DNA of 64,000 bases from assembly GCF_026125785.1 (NCBI RefSeq), contig NZ_JAHCKL010000005.1, positions 165,398 through 229,397 of the forward strand, read 5' to 3'. This DNA comes from Hydrogenophaga sp. (lineage in GTDB: Bacteria; Pseudomonadota; Gammaproteobacteria; Burkholderiales; Burkholderiaceae_C). How positions within the stretch are numbered: the stretch's first letter is position 1; each line of letters begins with the position of its first letter. This document shows positions 25,260-35,111 of this stretch, piece by piece. The position numbers and the translations under genes are program-made. The notes under the pieces are model-generated. The model did no database searches, was not told the origin of the DNA, and saw only the letters and a list, made by a program, of their open reading frames with translations.

Positions 25260-26203
25260 CAGAAGGGTGGCCCTTCATCCGCCAGCACGGGAGGCGCCGA
25301 GCCGGGCTGCATCTCGCCGCCCAGTGCGGCGATCAGCGCGTCCAGCATGCCGCCGATCTCGCCCGTGCCGATGGCGACATTGCTGTCGAAGGTCTCTTCT
25401 TCGCTGTCGGTGCCTTCGCTGAAGACGCCTTCGAGAAAGCTGATTTTCTTGATCGTCAGACCTTCGGTGAGGGTGAAACCCACGCGCCCTTCCCAACTCA
25501 GAGCCAGGCGGGTGGGCAGTTTGCCCTCGCTGATGTGCTTGCGAACCTCTTCCGTGGCCAGGTTGTGGCGGGTGAAGCGAACCACCGACTTCTCTTCGTC
25601 GCCGGACTTGAGCTCGCATTCGCGTTCCACCGCGAAACCTTCGGGCCATTCCTCGTGCGAGGTGGCCGAAAGCCATTGCGTCATCGCCACCTGGGGACTG
25701 ACCTCGGTCTGCAACAGGGTGATGGCCAGGCCGTCGAAGGCCCGCACCAGCGCCGTCACCACCTCGTCGAGCTTGCCCTGGCTGCCGGCGTCGGTGATGA
25801 GCAGTCCCCGGGCCATGTCGATCCATACCCATACGGCCGATTGGCGTTCGAAAGCCTGTGGCAGCAGGGCCAGCAGAGCGTCCTCGCGCAGGGCCTTGGT
25901 TTCCTTCTTGCCGGGCTTGCGGCCGGTGGTGGCCTCGATGTGGTCAGCGGCCTCCTGGGCCTTCCTGCGCACCACGGCGCCGGGGACGCCCTTGGTTTCC
26001 ATCTGCAGCTTGAGAATGCGCTGGCCCGCCACCGACTCCACCAGCGCACCATGGGCTTCGCCGCGCGGCGCGACCCACCCCACCGATTTTTCCTGCGTGG
26101 CGCCGCAGGGCACGAAACGGGCCGCATCCAGCGCGGCTTCCATGGTCTCCAACGTCGCCGCCCAGCCGGGGGCGATGCGGTAGATCGTCACATTCTTGAA
26201 CAC
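25259..26203 (-). CDS. rdgC: Recombination-associated protein RdgC
   Basis: This 314-residue RdgC starts MFKNVTIYRI with the characteristic FVPCGATQEKSVGWVAPRG near residue 30. RdgC forms a ring-shaped dimer on double-stranded DNA and restrains RecA. The start codon is GTG (GTGTTCAAG) with only a weak ribosome-binding site, a point often missed in automated starts. It lies just left of a strong leftward terminator that closes the TRAP operon, so it should have its own promoter in the ~10 bp plus terminator region or depend on readthrough. Confidence 0.95.
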   Translation of the reverse strand: MFKNVTIYRIAPGWAATLETMEAALDAARFVPCGATQEKSVGWVAPRGEAHGALVESVAGQRILKLQMETKGVPGAVVRRKAQEAADHIEATTGRKPGKKETKALREDALLALLPQAFERQSAVWVWIDMARGLLITDAGSQGKLDEVVTALVRAFDGLAITLLQTEVSPQVAMTQWLSATSHEEWPEGFAVERECELKSGDEEKSVVRFTRHNLATEEVRKHISEGKLPTRLALSWEGRVGFTLTEGLTIKKISFLEGVFSEGTDSEEETFDSNVAIGTGEIGGMLDALIAALGGEMQPGSAPPVLADEGPPF

Positions 26204-26213
26204 GGGCTACTTT

Positions 26214-26249
26214 CCAAAAAAACAAACCCTGCTCGCACCGAGCAGGGTT
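26214..26249 (-). terminator. Rho-independent terminator of the TRAP operon
   Basis: Arms AACCCTGCTCG and CGAGCAGGGTT (26225-26249, 3-nt loop) pair perfectly. On the minus strand they are followed by TTTGTTTTTTT. It lies between the dctM stop and the rdgC start. Confidence 0.92.
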
Positions 26250-26256
26250 GGCATCT

Positions 26257-26279
26257 TAGGGCCTGTTCACCCTATTTTT
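26257..26279 (+). repeat. Short palindrome TAGGGCCTGTTCACCCTA with T-tract
   Basis: TAGGG/CCCTA arms enclose CCTGTTCA and are followed by TTTTT on the plus strand. Almost the same 18-mer (one base different) occurs at 53363-53380 just after a pseudouridine-synthase gene, so it looks like a dispersed element or terminator family. Confidence 0.55.
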
Positions 26280-26323
26280 CCAAGATGCGTTGCGGATCAA
26301 AAAGGCCCTGGAGGATGGCGGAC

Positions 26324-27619
26324 CTACATCCGCGACGGCAGCCAGTTGACCAAACCCGGGAACCACCACAGCAGCACCAGCGCCAGCACCATGAGAAAGA
26401 AGTAGGGCATGCAGACGCGGGCGATCCAGGTGATCTCCCGCTTGGTCATGCCTTGCAGCACGAACAGGTTGAAGCCCACGGGGGGCGTGATCTGCGCCAT
26501 TTCCACCACGATGACAATGAAGATGCCGAACCAGATCAGGTCGATGCCGGCGGCGTTGACCGTGGGCAGGATCACGCCCATGGTGAGCACGATCATGGAG
26601 ATGCCATCGAGGAAGCAACCGAGCACGATGTAGAACACGGCCAAGGCGATCAGCAGCATGCCCGGCGAGAGACCCAGCCCGCCGACCCATTCGGCCAGAT
26701 GGCGCGGCAGCCCGATGTAGCCCATGGCCAAGGTCAGGAAGGCGGCGCCGGCCAGGATCAGCGCGATCATGCAGTACAGGCGTGTGGCGCCCAGCAGCGC
26801 ATCGCGGAAGCTGGCCCGGGTCAGCGAGCCCTGCGATGCCGAGAGCACCAGCGCGCCGACCACGCCGATCGCCGCCGCTTCGGTGGCGGTGGCGATCCCG
26901 CTGTAGATGGCGCCGATCACGCCGCCGATCAGCACCACCACTGGGATCAGGTGGCGCGCCTCGCGGATCTTCTGGCCCAGGCTCAGGCTCGCGTCGGCGC
27001 TGGGAACCTTGTCGGGATTGAGCAGGGCCCAGACCACGATGGCGCCGCTGAACAGCAGGGCCAGCATCAGCCCGGGCAGCACGCCAGCGACGAACAGCTT
27101 GGCGATGGAGACCTCCGCCGCCACGCCGTAGACGATCATGATGATGGATGGCGGAATGAGCAGGCCCAGCGTGCTGGCCCCGCCCAGCGAACCCACGATG
27201 CGCTCGGGCGGGTAGCCGCGGCGCGTGAGCTCGGGAATGGTCATCTTGCCGATGGTGGCGCAGGTGGCGGCGGAGGAGCCGGAGACGGCGGCGAAGATGG
27301 TGCTGCCCAGGATGTTGGTGTGCAGCAGCCGCCCCGGCAGCGCGTTCACCCACGGCGCCAGGCCCCGGAACATGCTCTCCGACAGGCGGGTGCGAAAGAG
27401 GATCTCCCCCATCCACACAAACAGCGGCAGCGCAGTCAGCGTCCAACTGCTGGCCGATCCCCAGATGGTGAGCGCCATGGCGTCGCCCGCAGGCCGGGAT
27501 GAGAACAGCTCCATGCCGATCCAGGCCACGCCCGCGAGCGTGAGGCCGATCCACACACCGCTGCCCAGCAGCAGGAACAGCGAGACGATGAGCAGGGTGG
27601 TGACGACGAATTCATTCAT
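26324..27619 (-). CDS. TRAP transporter large permease (DctM type)
   Basis: This 431-residue protein with about a dozen hydrophobic helices is the DctM/SiaM-type ion-coupled permease of a tripartite ATP-independent transporter. Family stretches visible are LPLFVWMGEILFRTRLSESMFRGLAPWV, GSTIFAAVSGSSAATCATIGKMTIPEL and GLLIPPSIIMIVYGVAAEVSI. It overlaps the small-permease gene by 8 bp and ends before a strong terminator. The substrate is set by the binding protein encoded first in the operon. Confidence 0.93.
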   Translation of the reverse strand: MNEFVVTTLLIVSLFLLLGSGVWIGLTLAGVAWIGMELFSSRPAGDAMALTIWGSASSWTLTALPLFVWMGEILFRTRLSESMFRGLAPWVNALPGRLLHTNILGSTIFAAVSGSSAATCATIGKMTIPELTRRGYPPERIVGSLGGASTLGLLIPPSIIMIVYGVAAEVSIAKLFVAGVLPGLMLALLFSGAIVVWALLNPDKVPSADASLSLGQKIREARHLIPVVVLIGGVIGAIYSGIATATEAAAIGVVGALVLSASQGSLTRASFRDALLGATRLYCMIALILAGAAFLTLAMGYIGLPRHLAEWVGGLGLSPGMLLIALAVFYIVLGCFLDGISMIVLTMGVILPTVNAAGIDLIWFGIFIVIVVEMAQITPPVGFNLFVLQGMTKREITWIARVCMPYFFLMVLALVLLWWFPGLVNWLPSRM

Positions 27620-28115
27620 GGCGCGTGTCTCCCTCGGCGTGTGAGCGCTTTCCGCGCAGTTCCAGCACCCATTCGTCGACCATTGCCACCAGCAGCACTG
27701 TGCAGCCGACCGCCATCAGGATCTGTGGAATCCAGAGGGGCGTGGCATCGGCGGCCGTGGAGATGTCGTGGAACTGGTGCGACTGCCACACCAGGCGCCA
27801 GGAAAACCAGGCCAGCAGCCCGCTCATCAGCGCAGCGATCGACAGCGCCCACAGTTCCAGACCCCGCCGCGCGCCGCCGGTGAGCCGCCCGATGATCAGC
27901 GTCACGCGGATGTGTTCGTTGTGCTTTAGGGTGTGCGCGAGGGCAAGGAAGCCCGCACCTGCCATGGCATAGCCGGCGTAGGCATCGGTACCCGGTACGT
28001 AGAAGTTGGCCAGCCGGCTGATGATGGTGAGCATCACCATCACCAGCACACCGATCATGAACAGCGCGGCCAGCCAGCCGGCGCCGAGGTAGAGAGCGTC
28101 AAGCGTTTTGCGCAT
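27612..28115 (-). CDS. TRAP transporter small permease (DctQ type)
   Basis: This 167-residue membrane protein has four predicted helices: GAGWLAALFMIGVLVMVMLTII, AGYAMAGAGFLALAH, LWALSIAALMSGLLAWFSWRLVW and IPQILMAVGCTVLLVAMV. That is the pattern of DctQ subunits. The ATG at 28115 (MRKTLDALYLG) is chosen; upstream in-frame sequence runs through a REP-like repeat and is not protein-like. It follows dctP by 120 bp and overlaps dctM. Confidence 0.88.
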   Translation of the reverse strand: MRKTLDALYLGAGWLAALFMIGVLVMVMLTIISRLANFYVPGTDAYAGYAMAGAGFLALAHTLKHNEHIRVTLIIGRLTGGARRGLELWALSIAALMSGLLAWFSWRLVWQSHQFHDISTAADATPLWIPQILMAVGCTVLLVAMVDEWVLELRGKRSHAEGDTRHE

Positions 28116-28163
28116 CTGAAACTTCAGTGGCGTGCCGGGCAACGCGACCCGGTGGCCTACCCG

Positions 28164-28194
28164 GACCTGCCCTTCGCCAGGCTCAGGACAGGTC
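28164..28194. repeat. REP-like element between dctP and dctQ
   Basis: GACCTG and CAGGTC flank CTTCGCCAGGCTCAG, the same core as the element at 19238. It could form a hairpin in the TRAP mRNA that lowers expression of the permeases relative to the binding protein; that effect is inference. Confidence 0.6.
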
Positions 28195-28235
28195 GCAGGT
28201 GCCACCCATGGCGGGCGCGAAGCGCGGCGGTGTGC

Positions 28236-29210
28236 TTACTTCTTGTAGGCGTCGATCAACTGCTGGCCTTCGGGCCCGGCCTTGGCGGCCCACTCCTGCA
28301 GCATGGTCGCGCCCACTTTCTGCAGGTCCGCCTTGAGCGTGGCCGACGGAGCCTCCACGGTCATGCCATTGGCCTTGAGGGTGTTGAGCGTATCGGTGTT
28401 GACCTTCTCCGATTCCGCCCAACCACGCGTCTCCGCTTCCGCAGCGGCCTTCATCAGGGCGTCCTGGGTGGGTTTGTCCAGTGCGTCGAAGGCGCGCTTG
28501 TTGGCGAGCACGGCGTTCTTCGGCAGCCAGGCTTGCACGTCGTAGTAGTACTTCAGGTGCTCGTAGAGCTTGCTGTCGACACCGGTGGCGCCGGAGGTCA
28601 TGTTGTTTTCCACCACGCCGGTGGCCAGGGCCTGCGACAGTTCCGCGGCCTGCACCGTCACGGGTTGCGCGCCGACCAGTTCGGCGATCCGCGATGTGGA
28701 CGGGCTGTAGGCGCGCCACTTGCTGCCCTTGAGGTCGGCCGCGCTGGCCACGGCCTTCTTGCTGTAGAGGCCTTGCGGTGGCCACGCCACCGCGTAGAGC
28801 AGGACCATGCCCTGCTCAGCCAGCTTCTTCTGCAGGAAGGGCTTCTGTGCGGCATACAGCTTCTTGGAATCGGCGTAGCTGGTGGCCAGGAAGGGGATGC
28901 CGTCCACGCCGAAGATCTGCCACTCGTTCTGGAAGTTGGCCAGCAGCACCTCGCCGGCCTGCGCCTGCCCGCCTTGCACGGCGCGCTTGATCTCAGGCGC
29001 CTTGAACAGCGAGGCGCCGGGATGCACGGTGATCTTGAGCTTGCCGCCCGAGGCCTTCTCCACGTCGGCGGCGAAGGCCGCCAGGTTGACCGAATGGAAG
29101 TTGGTCGCAGGATAGGCGGCGGGCAGATCCCAGGTGGTCTGAGCCAGTGCGGGCAGGCTCGCGGCCAGCGCGGTGGCGGCCACGGTGAGGCTGAACAGGC
29201 GACGTTTCAT
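28236..29210 (-). CDS. TRAP transporter substrate-binding protein (DctP type)
   Basis: This 324-residue periplasmic protein has a signal peptide (MKRRLFSLTVAATALAASLPALA) and DctP-fold motifs: FAADVEKASGGKLKITVHPGASLFKAPEIKRAVQGGQAQAGEVLL, DLKGSKWRAYSPSTSRIAELVGAQPV and NNMTSGATGVDSKLYEH. The conserved Arg of the family that binds carboxylates is likely within KWRAYSP. The gene is divergent from a winged-helix regulator and a fused oxoprolinase, which suggests a cyclic amide, lactam or carboxylate ligand. The start ATG at 29210 gives the signal peptide. Confidence 0.92.
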   Translation of the reverse strand: MKRRLFSLTVAATALAASLPALAQTTWDLPAAYPATNFHSVNLAAFAADVEKASGGKLKITVHPGASLFKAPEIKRAVQGGQAQAGEVLLANFQNEWQIFGVDGIPFLATSYADSKKLYAAQKPFLQKKLAEQGMVLLYAVAWPPQGLYSKKAVASAADLKGSKWRAYSPSTSRIAELVGAQPVTVQAAELSQALATGVVENNMTSGATGVDSKLYEHLKYYYDVQAWLPKNAVLANKRAFDALDKPTQDALMKAAAEAETRGWAESEKVNTDTLNTLKANGMTVEAPSATLKADLQKVGATMLQEWAAKAGPEGQQLIDAYKK

Positions 29211-29311
29211 GTGGGGGACTCCAGGTTGGGTGGGCAGGTCGTGCTGCGTGTCAGGCGGCACGTTGGACTCTATCGGCGAGCGGATGAAGTGTGATCGGTA
29301 TTTTCCCTTGA

Positions 29312-29330
29312 TGTCAACAAATTGTTGGCA
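29312..29330. promoter_or_regulatory. 19-bp palindromic operator TGTCAACAAATTGTTGGCA
   Basis: Nine-base arms TGTCAACAA and TTGTTGGCA pair with one mismatch around a central A. The site lies about 100 bp from dctP and 57 bp from the regulator start, in the only intergenic shared by the two divergent units. It is the natural binding site for the winged-helix protein encoded next to it (inference). Confidence 0.65.
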
Positions 29331-29386
29331 AAACGTCAGCATAACGCCTAAACTCCCGTGCACCGAAACGACGCAGTCCTCTTCCC

Positions 29387-29926
29387 ATGGCCCGTTCCAA
29401 AGCAAGTGCCAAGCCAGCCGTGCCGGCGCCTCCCATCGTCTCTTCCGCGCACCTCGTCTCTCCCCGCAGCGCGGAGATGAGCGAGTTCGAGTTTGGCCTC
29501 ATCGTGGCGGGCAACGCCTTTCACCGGTGGGTGGTGCACTGCATGAGCGCGGCCGGTCTCAAGGACCTCACGGCGCTGGACGTGCTGGTGCTGCACCACG
29601 TCACGCACCGTGCGCGCGACAAGCGTCTGGCCGACATCGCCTTCATCATGAACGTCGAGGACACGCACCTGATCAACTACGCGCTCAAGAAGCTGCAGGG
29701 CCTGGGCATGGTGGAGTCCAGCAAGAACGGCAAGGACGTGACGTATGCGCCGACCGAGGCCGGCAAAGGCTATGTGGCCCGCTACCGCGAGATCCGCGAG
29801 AGCTGCCTGATCGATGCGCTCAAGGCCGACGACGCGCTCAACCACGACATCGGCCAACTGGCCAGGCTGTTGCGCGTGCTCTCCGGCATCTACGACCAGG
29901 CCGCGCGGTCGGCCGCCTCTCTTTGA
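29387..29926 (+). CDS. Winged-helix (MarR-like) transcriptional regulator
   Basis: This 179-residue protein has a winged-helix DNA-binding domain: [73 protein letters not shown] shows the recognition helix and wing. It most resembles the HTH_27/MarR group. The N-terminus has an Ala/Pro-rich leader of about 30 residues. It is divergent from the TRAP operon and 7 bp upstream of the oxoprolinase gene, so it probably regulates both, with the adjacent 19-bp palindrome as operator. Confidence 0.85.
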   Translation: MARSKASAKPAVPAPPIVSSAHLVSPRSAEMSEFEFGLIVAGNAFHRWVVHCMSAAGLKDLTALDVLVLHHVTHRARDKRLADIAFIMNVEDTHLINYALKKLQGLGMVESSKNGKDVTYAPTEAGKGYVARYREIRESCLIDALKADDALNHDIGQLARLLRVLSGIYDQAARSAASL

Positions 29927-29933
29927 ACTTCGC

Positions 29934-32900
29934 ATGGACACTACGACGCACACCAGCCGCTGGCAGTTCTGGATCGACCGTGGGGGCACCTTCACCGACA
30001 TCGTGGCCCGCAGGCCCGATGGATCGCTGCTGACGCACAAGCTGCTGTCCGAGAATCCCGAGCAGTACCGGGACGCGGCGGTGGCCGGCATCCGTCATCT
30101 GCTGGGCCTAAGCCAGGGGGACCCCGTCACACCCGCACTGGTGGAGTGCGTGAAGATGGGCACCACGGTGGCCACCAACGCATTGCTTGAACGCAAGGGC
30201 GAGCCCACGCTGCTGGTGACCACGCGTGGCTTTCGCGATGCGTTGCGCATCGCCTACCAGAACCGGCCACGCCTGTTCGATCGCCACATCGTGCTGCCCG
30301 AGCTGCTGTACGAGGCGGTGATCGAGGCCGACGAGCGCGCCGACGCGCAGGGTGGCGTTCTGCAACCGCTGGACGAAGCGCATCTGCGCAAGCAGTTGCA
30401 TGCCGCGCACGCGGTCGGTCTGCGCAGTGTGGCCATCGTGTTCCTGCATGGCTACCGCTTCACGGCGCACGAGCAGGCCGCCGCCCGGCTGGCGCGTGAA
30501 GCGGGGTTCACGCAGGTGAGCACGTCGCACGAGACCAGCCCCATGATGAAATTCGTCAGCCGGGGCGACACGACGGTCGTTGACGCCTATCTGTCGCCTA
30601 TCCTGCGCCGCTATGTGGACCAGGTGGCCGGCGAAATGCCCGGCGTGCCCTTGTTCTTCATGCAGTCCAGCGGCGGCCTGACCGATGCGCGACGCTTCCA
30701 GGGCAAGGACGCCATTCTCTCGGGGCCGGCCGGTGGCATTGTGGGAATGGCACGCACCGCCACCCTGGCGGGCCACGACCGCGTCATCGGTTTCGACATG
30801 GGCGGAACCTCCACCGATGTCTCGCACTACGCGGGTGCTTTCGAGCGCGAGTTCGAGACCCAGGTGGCCGGTGTGCGCATGCGAGCACCCATGATGAGCA
30901 TCCACACGGTGGCCGCGGGCGGCGGCTCCATCCTGGGCTTCGACGGTTCGCGCTTTCGCGTCGGTCCGGAAAGCGCGGGAGCCAACCCGGGCCCCGCGAG
31001 CTACCGGCGCGGCGGGCCCCTGGCGGTGACCGACGCCAATGTCATGCTTGGCAAGATCCAGCCGGCCTATTTCCCCAGGGTGTTTGGCCCGGGTGCGGAC
31101 GAGGCGCTGAGTGCCGAAGCAGTGCGCGAGCGGTTCGATGCGCTGGCCCAGGAGACCGGCATGCGCGCGGAGGAGGTTGCCGAGGGGTTCATTCGCATCG
31201 CGGTGCAGCAGATGGCCAACGCGATCAAGAAGATCTCCGTGGCACGCGGGTACGACGTGACGCGCTACACCCTGCAGTGCTTTGGCGGCGCGGGAGGGCA
31301 GCACGCCTGCCTGGTGGCGGATGCGCTGGGCATGGCCCGCGTGTTTGTGCACCCCCTGGCCGGTGTGCTGAGCGCCTACGGCATGGGGCTTGCTGACCAG
31401 AACGTGATCCGTGAGCAGGCGGTGGAAAGCCTGCTGGACGAGCAGGCCATCGAGGGCATTGCTGCTCAACTGGATGCGTTGGCGCAGGCCGCGTCCGACG
31501 AATTGCGTGCGCAGCAGGTAGGGCAGGCCGGCGTGCAGGTGCACCGCCGGGTGCATGTGCGTTACGAGGGCAGCGATGCCGCGCTCATCGTTCCCTTCGG
31601 CTCCCTGGATGCCATCGAGACGGCTTTCGAGTCGGCCTACCGGCAGCGTTTTGCTTTCCTCATGCCGGGCAAGAGGCTGATGGCCGAAGCGGTGTCGGTC
31701 GAGGCCGTGGTGGCCGGGGACGCGCCGGCGGAACCCCGCCACCCGCTGCACGAGCCTCGCGAGGTGCCCCGGCGAGACACAGTGCGCATGTATGCGGAGG
31801 GGCAATGGCTCGACGCCGCACTCGTGGTGCGCGAGGACCTGCGGCCGGGCGACCACATCCCCGGACCGGCCATCATCGCGGAGAAGAACGCGACAACGGT
31901 GGTGGAGCCCGGCTGGGAGGCCGAACTCACCGCGCTGGACCACCTGGTGCTGGAGCGCAGGGTGCCGCGGGTTGCCCGGCATGCAGCCGGCACCACGGTG
32001 GACCCGGTGCTGCTCGAGGTGTTCAACAACCTCTTCATGAACATCGCCGAACAGATGGGGCTGCAGCTCCAGAACACCGCCTATTCGGTGAACATCAAGG
32101 AGCGCCTGGATTTCTCGTGCGCGCTGTTCGACGCCGAAGGCAACCTGATTGCCAACGCGCCGCACATGCCGGTTCACCTGGGCTCCATGGGCGAGAGCAT
32201 CAAGACCGTGATCCGGGACAACGCCGGCCGCATGCAGCCGGGTGATGTGTATGTGCTCAACGACCCGTACCACGGCGGCACACACCTGCCCGACGTGACG
32301 GTGATCACGCCCGTGTACCTGGACGTGCCACGTGAAGGTGCCCTCGCTCAACGCCCAGCGCTCAACGCCCAGCCTCTTTTCTACGTGGGCAGCCGGGGCC
32401 ATCACGCCGACATTGGCGGTACCACGCCGGGCTCGATGCCGCCGTTCTCGACACGCATCGAGGAAGAGGGCGTGCAGATCAACAACGTCAAGCTGGTCGA
32501 CCGTGGTGTGCTGCGGGAGGCGGAGATGCTGGCCCTTCTGCAAAGTGGTGAACACCCGTCGCGCAACCCCCAGCAGAACATGGCGGATCTCAAGGCGCAG
32601 ATCGCCGCGAACGAGAAGGGTGTTCAGGAACTGCGCAAGATGGTCGAGCAGTTTGGTCTGGACGTGGTGCAGGCTTACATGCGGCACGTTCAGGACAACG
32701 CGGAAGAGTCGGTGCGCCGCGTGATCACCAGTCTGCGCGATGGCCAGTACACGCTGCCGTTGGACAATGGCGCGCAGATCCGGGTGGCGGTGCGCGTGAA
32801 CACGCAGGACCGCAGCGCGGAGATCGACTTCACGGGCACCTCCGCGCAGCAGGTCAACAACTTCAATGCCCCCACGGCGGTCTGCATGGCGGCCGTGCTC

Positions 32901-33563
32901 TATGTGTTCCGCTCGCTGGTGAACGACGACATTCCGCTGAATGCGGGTTGCCTCAAGCCGCTGAAGGTGGTCATCCCACCCGGCTCCATGCTGAATCCGA
33001 ACCCTCCCGCTTCGGTGGTCGCTGGCAATGTGGAGACGTCGAGTTGCATCACCAACGCCTTGTACGGTGCGCTCGGCATCATGGCCGCGAGCCAGTGCAC
33101 CATGAACAACTTCACCTTCGGCAACCGCTCGCACCAGTATTACGAGACGATCTCGGGTGGCAGCGGTGCGGGAGACGGCTTTGATGGCACCAGCGTGGTT
33201 CAGACCCACATGACCAATTCGCGCCTCACCGATCCCGAGGTGCTGGAGTTCCGCTTCCCGGTGCGCCTGGAAAGCTACGAGATCCGCAAGGGCTCTGGCG
33301 GTGCCGGCCGCTGGCGGGGCGGCGACGGCGGTGTGCGGCGGGTGCGCTTTCTGGAAGACATGACCGCCAGCATTCTCTCCAACGGACGCGTGCACGGCGC
33401 TTTCGGCATGGTTGGCGGTCAGCCTGGCCAAGTGGGCATCAACCGCGTGGTGCGCGCCGATGGCCGCACCGAGGATCTGGGACACATCGGCCAGGCCGAG
33501 ATGCGGGCGGGTGACATCTTTGAGATCCACACGCCCGGGGGAGGAGGGTATGGAGAACCCTGA
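29934..33563 (+). CDS. Fused hydantoinase/5-oxoprolinase (HyuA-HyuB)
   Basis: This 1209-residue ATP-dependent cyclic-amide hydrolase has both halves in one chain. The N-terminal HyuA half shows [37 protein letters not shown] and [17 protein letters not shown] (ASKHA ATPase). The HyuB half from about residue 680 shows [38 protein letters not shown] and [19 protein letters not shown], and ends [15 protein letters not shown]. Fused enzymes open 5-oxoproline; separate HyuA/HyuB act on hydantoins or acetophenone-type substrates. An insertion encoded by a 14-bp tandem repeat ([10 protein letters not shown]) precedes [14 protein letters not shown]. It probably processes the TRAP substrate. Confidence 0.92.
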   Translation: MDTTTHTSRWQFWIDRGGTFTDIVARRPDGSLLTHKLLSENPEQYRDAAVAGIRHLLGLSQGDPVTPALVECVKMGTTVATNALLERKGEPTLLVTTRGFRDALRIAYQNRPRLFDRHIVLPELLYEAVIEADERADAQGGVLQPLDEAHLRKQLHAAHAVGLRSVAIVFLHGYRFTAHEQAAARLAREAGFTQVSTSHETSPMMKFVSRGDTTVVDAYLSPILRRYVDQVAGEMPGVPLFFMQSSGGLTDARRFQGKDAILSGPAGGIVGMARTATLAGHDRVIGFDMGGTSTDVSHYAGAFEREFETQVAGVRMRAPMMSIHTVAAGGGSILGFDGSRFRVGPESAGANPGPASYRRGGPLAVTDANVMLGKIQPAYFPRVFGPGADEALSAEAVRERFDALAQETGMRAEEVAEGFIRIAVQQMANAIKKISVARGYDVTRYTLQCFGGAGGQHACLVADALGMARVFVHPLAGVLSAYGMGLADQNVIREQAVESLLDEQAIEGIAAQLDALAQAASDELRAQQVGQAGVQVHRRVHVRYEGSDAALIVPFGSLDAIETAFESAYRQRFAFLMPGKRLMAEAVSVEAVVAGDAPAEPRHPLHEPREVPRRDTVRMYAEGQWLDAALVVREDLRPGDHIPGPAIIAEKNATTVVEPGWEAELTALDHLVLERRVPRVARHAAGTTVDPVLLEVFNNLFMNIAEQMGLQLQNTAYSVNIKERLDFSCALFDAEGNLIANAPHMPVHLGSMGESIKTVIRDNAGRMQPGDVYVLNDPYHGGTHLPDVTVITPVYLDVPREGALAQRPALNAQPLFYVGSRGHHADIGGTTPGSMPPFSTRIEEEGVQINNVKLVDRGVLREAEMLALLQSGEHPSRNPQQNMADLKAQIAANEKGVQELRKMVEQFGLDVVQAYMRHVQDNAEESVRRVITSLRDGQYTLPLDNGAQIRVAVRVNTQDRSAEIDFTGTSAQQVNNFNAPTAVCMAAVLYVFRSLVNDDIPLNAGCLKPLKVVIPPGSMLNPNPPASVVAGNVETSSCITNALYGALGIMAASQCTMNNFTFGNRSHQYYETISGGSGAGDGFDGTSVVQTHMTNSRLTDPEVLEFRFPVRLESYEIRKGSGGAGRWRGGDGGVRRVRFLEDMTASILSNGRVHGAFGMVGGQPGQVGINRVVRADGRTEDLGHIGQAEMRAGDIFEIHTPGGGGYGEP
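32345..32372 (+). repeat. 14-bp tandem duplication inside the oxoprolinase gene
   Basis: CGCTCAACGCCCAG occurs twice in a row, within the coding sequence. The same CGCTCAACGCC core appears as an arm of the inverted repeat at 35455-35508, which suggests a dispersed element that entered the gene in a way that keeps the frame. Confidence 0.6.
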
Positions 33564-33605
33564 CGAGCACCGCGGCCTCCCGACCCGCAACGGCGCAGAG
33601 GTGGG

Positions 33606-34751
33606 TCAGATCTCTTCGACCCGCCGCGCCGGGTAGCTGTCCCATGCCTGGCAGCCAGGGCACTGCCAGAAGTGCTGACGTGCCTCGAAGCCGCAGGCTG
33701 CGCACCGGTAGCGCCGCAATGGCGCACTGGCTTGCTCCAGCGAAAGGGTCACGCGCTCCTGCGCCACAGGACTGGAGAGCGTTTCTCCGGCCAGCCAGCG
33801 CGATGCAATGACCAGCGAGGGCTCGCGCTCCAGATGGGCCAGATAGTGCGCGCGGGCCTGCGCAGGTGACGTGCTCAGGCTGGCCAGCGCCTCTGTGATG
33901 TCGATGCAGGGCGCATGCACCTGGGCCTGCTGCAGCAGTGCAGTGGCCTCGGCTTCTCGGCCCGTCTGCCGCGCCAACTGCGCCAGCGGACCCGCCGCCA
34001 GTGGCAAGGCTTGCGGTGCGTGCTGATGGAGCTTGAGCAATGCCTCGTATGCGCCCTGTGCGTCGTCGCCCGCGGCCTTCAGCGCCGAGAGTGACATCCA
34101 GCCGCGCGCCAGTTGTGGCGCGCGCTGCACTGCCTCTTCAAGTCGGGCCAGCGCCGTGCCGTGGTCCCCGGCGCGCTGCGCCAGGTCCGCTTCTTCGCAC
34201 AGGTAGTGCGCGAGCCGGGCCGAGAAACTGCCCTGCTCGACGCTGTCCAGCCGTTGCGCGATCTCCTTGGCGCGAGGCCAGTCGCGGGACCTCTCGTAGA
34301 TCCCCAGCAGCGCCAGCAAGGCTTCGCTCTCGAACGCGGACCCATCCAGTTTTTGCAAGGCCGCCTCCGCCCGGTCCAGCAGACCGGCCTTGAGGAAGTC
34401 CAGGGCCAGTGCGTGTTGCGCGCGGTCGCGGTCCTTGCGGCTGAGATCCGCGCGCGACAGCAGGTGCTCGTGCACGCGCACCGCGCGGTCATAGTCGCCA
34501 CGGCGGCGGAAAAGATTGCCCAACGCGAAGTGCAATTCGGCCGTGTCCGGGTCGCCCTGCACGGCCTCGATGAAGGCGTCGATGGCCTGGTCCTGCTGCT
34601 CGTTGAGCAGGTGGTTCAGTCCGCGGAAGTAGGCCTTGGGTGCCTGCCTGCTCTCGATGCGCCACTGGCGCAGGTCGAGCCGGGACGCGACCCAACCCAG
34701 GGCGAAGGCCAGGGGCAGGCCCCAGAGCAGCCAGGTAAAGTCAAAGTCCAT
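33606..34751 (-). CDS. lapB: LapB/YciM-type TPR protein
   Basis: This 381-residue protein has an N-terminal membrane helix (FTWLLWGLPLAFALGWVAS), a long TPR array (PDTAELHFALGNLFRRRGDYDRAVRVHEHLL and following repeats) and a C-terminal rubredoxin-like metal site CAACGF...CPGC. LapB tethers the protease FtsH to LpxC and so controls lipopolysaccharide synthesis. Its start overlaps lapA by 11 bp, the usual lapA-lapB arrangement. The gene converges with the oxoprolinase gene at a 42-bp gap with no clear terminator. Confidence 0.95.
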   Translation of the reverse strand: MDFDFTWLLWGLPLAFALGWVASRLDLRQWRIESRQAPKAYFRGLNHLLNEQQDQAIDAFIEAVQGDPDTAELHFALGNLFRRRGDYDRAVRVHEHLLSRADLSRKDRDRAQHALALDFLKAGLLDRAEAALQKLDGSAFESEALLALLGIYERSRDWPRAKEIAQRLDSVEQGSFSARLAHYLCEEADLAQRAGDHGTALARLEEAVQRAPQLARGWMSLSALKAAGDDAQGAYEALLKLHQHAPQALPLAAGPLAQLARQTGREAEATALLQQAQVHAPCIDITEALASLSTSPAQARAHYLAHLEREPSLVIASRWLAGETLSSPVAQERVTLSLEQASAPLRRYRCAACGFEARQHFWQCPGCQAWDSYPARRVEEI

Positions 34752-35052
34752 GCCGTCGGTCGTGGTTCGGATCGTTCAGCAGCGTGGAATCGGCGTCAAA
34801 GGCCATGCTCGCCAGGGTGGAGTTGCCGGCCGCCTGGCGTCGCGCGCGCTTGGCGCGCAGCCACAGCGGCAACATGACCGCCACACCCAGGAACACCCCG
34901 ACCACGAGCGCCACGAGGATCACCAGCACCAGCGGTGCCTGCCAACTCGCTCCGAAGAAGAGGTGCAGCGTCACACTGTCCTGGTTGTTGAGCGCGAACG
35001 CGAACAACACAAAAAAAATGGCTGCATTGAGCAGCCACATCAGGTATTTCAC
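34741..35052 (-). CDS. lapA: LapA-domain membrane protein
   Basis: This 103-residue protein has two transmembrane helices (LMWLLNAAIFFVLFAFALNN and PLVLVILVALVVGVFLGVAVMLPLWL) and a basic cytoplasmic segment RAKRARRQ. It belongs to the LapA/DUF1049 family that acts with LapB in envelope assembly. The start is GTG (GTGAAATACCTGATG). It lies between ihfB and lapB in the conserved core cluster. Confidence 0.92.
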   Translation of the reverse strand: MKYLMWLLNAAIFFVLFAFALNNQDSVTLHLFFGASWQAPLVLVILVALVVGVFLGVAVMLPLWLRAKRARRQAAGNSTLASMAFDADSTLLNDPNHDRRHGL

Positions 35053-35111
35053 ATCGTCCCCTTTGTGGTGGGGCGATTGTAGCGATCAGGTCGCCAGCGC
35101 GGTGCCAGGCC

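Noticed and set aside
25255-25262. Fluoride riboswitch before crcB
   Set aside because: crcB overlaps the rdgC stop, leaving no leader for a riboswitch.
30108-33590. Very long open frame antisense to the oxoprolinase gene
   Set aside because: High GC keeps the opposite strand open; the plus-strand product has full HyuA/HyuB motifs and the antisense product is low-complexity and His/Arg-rich.
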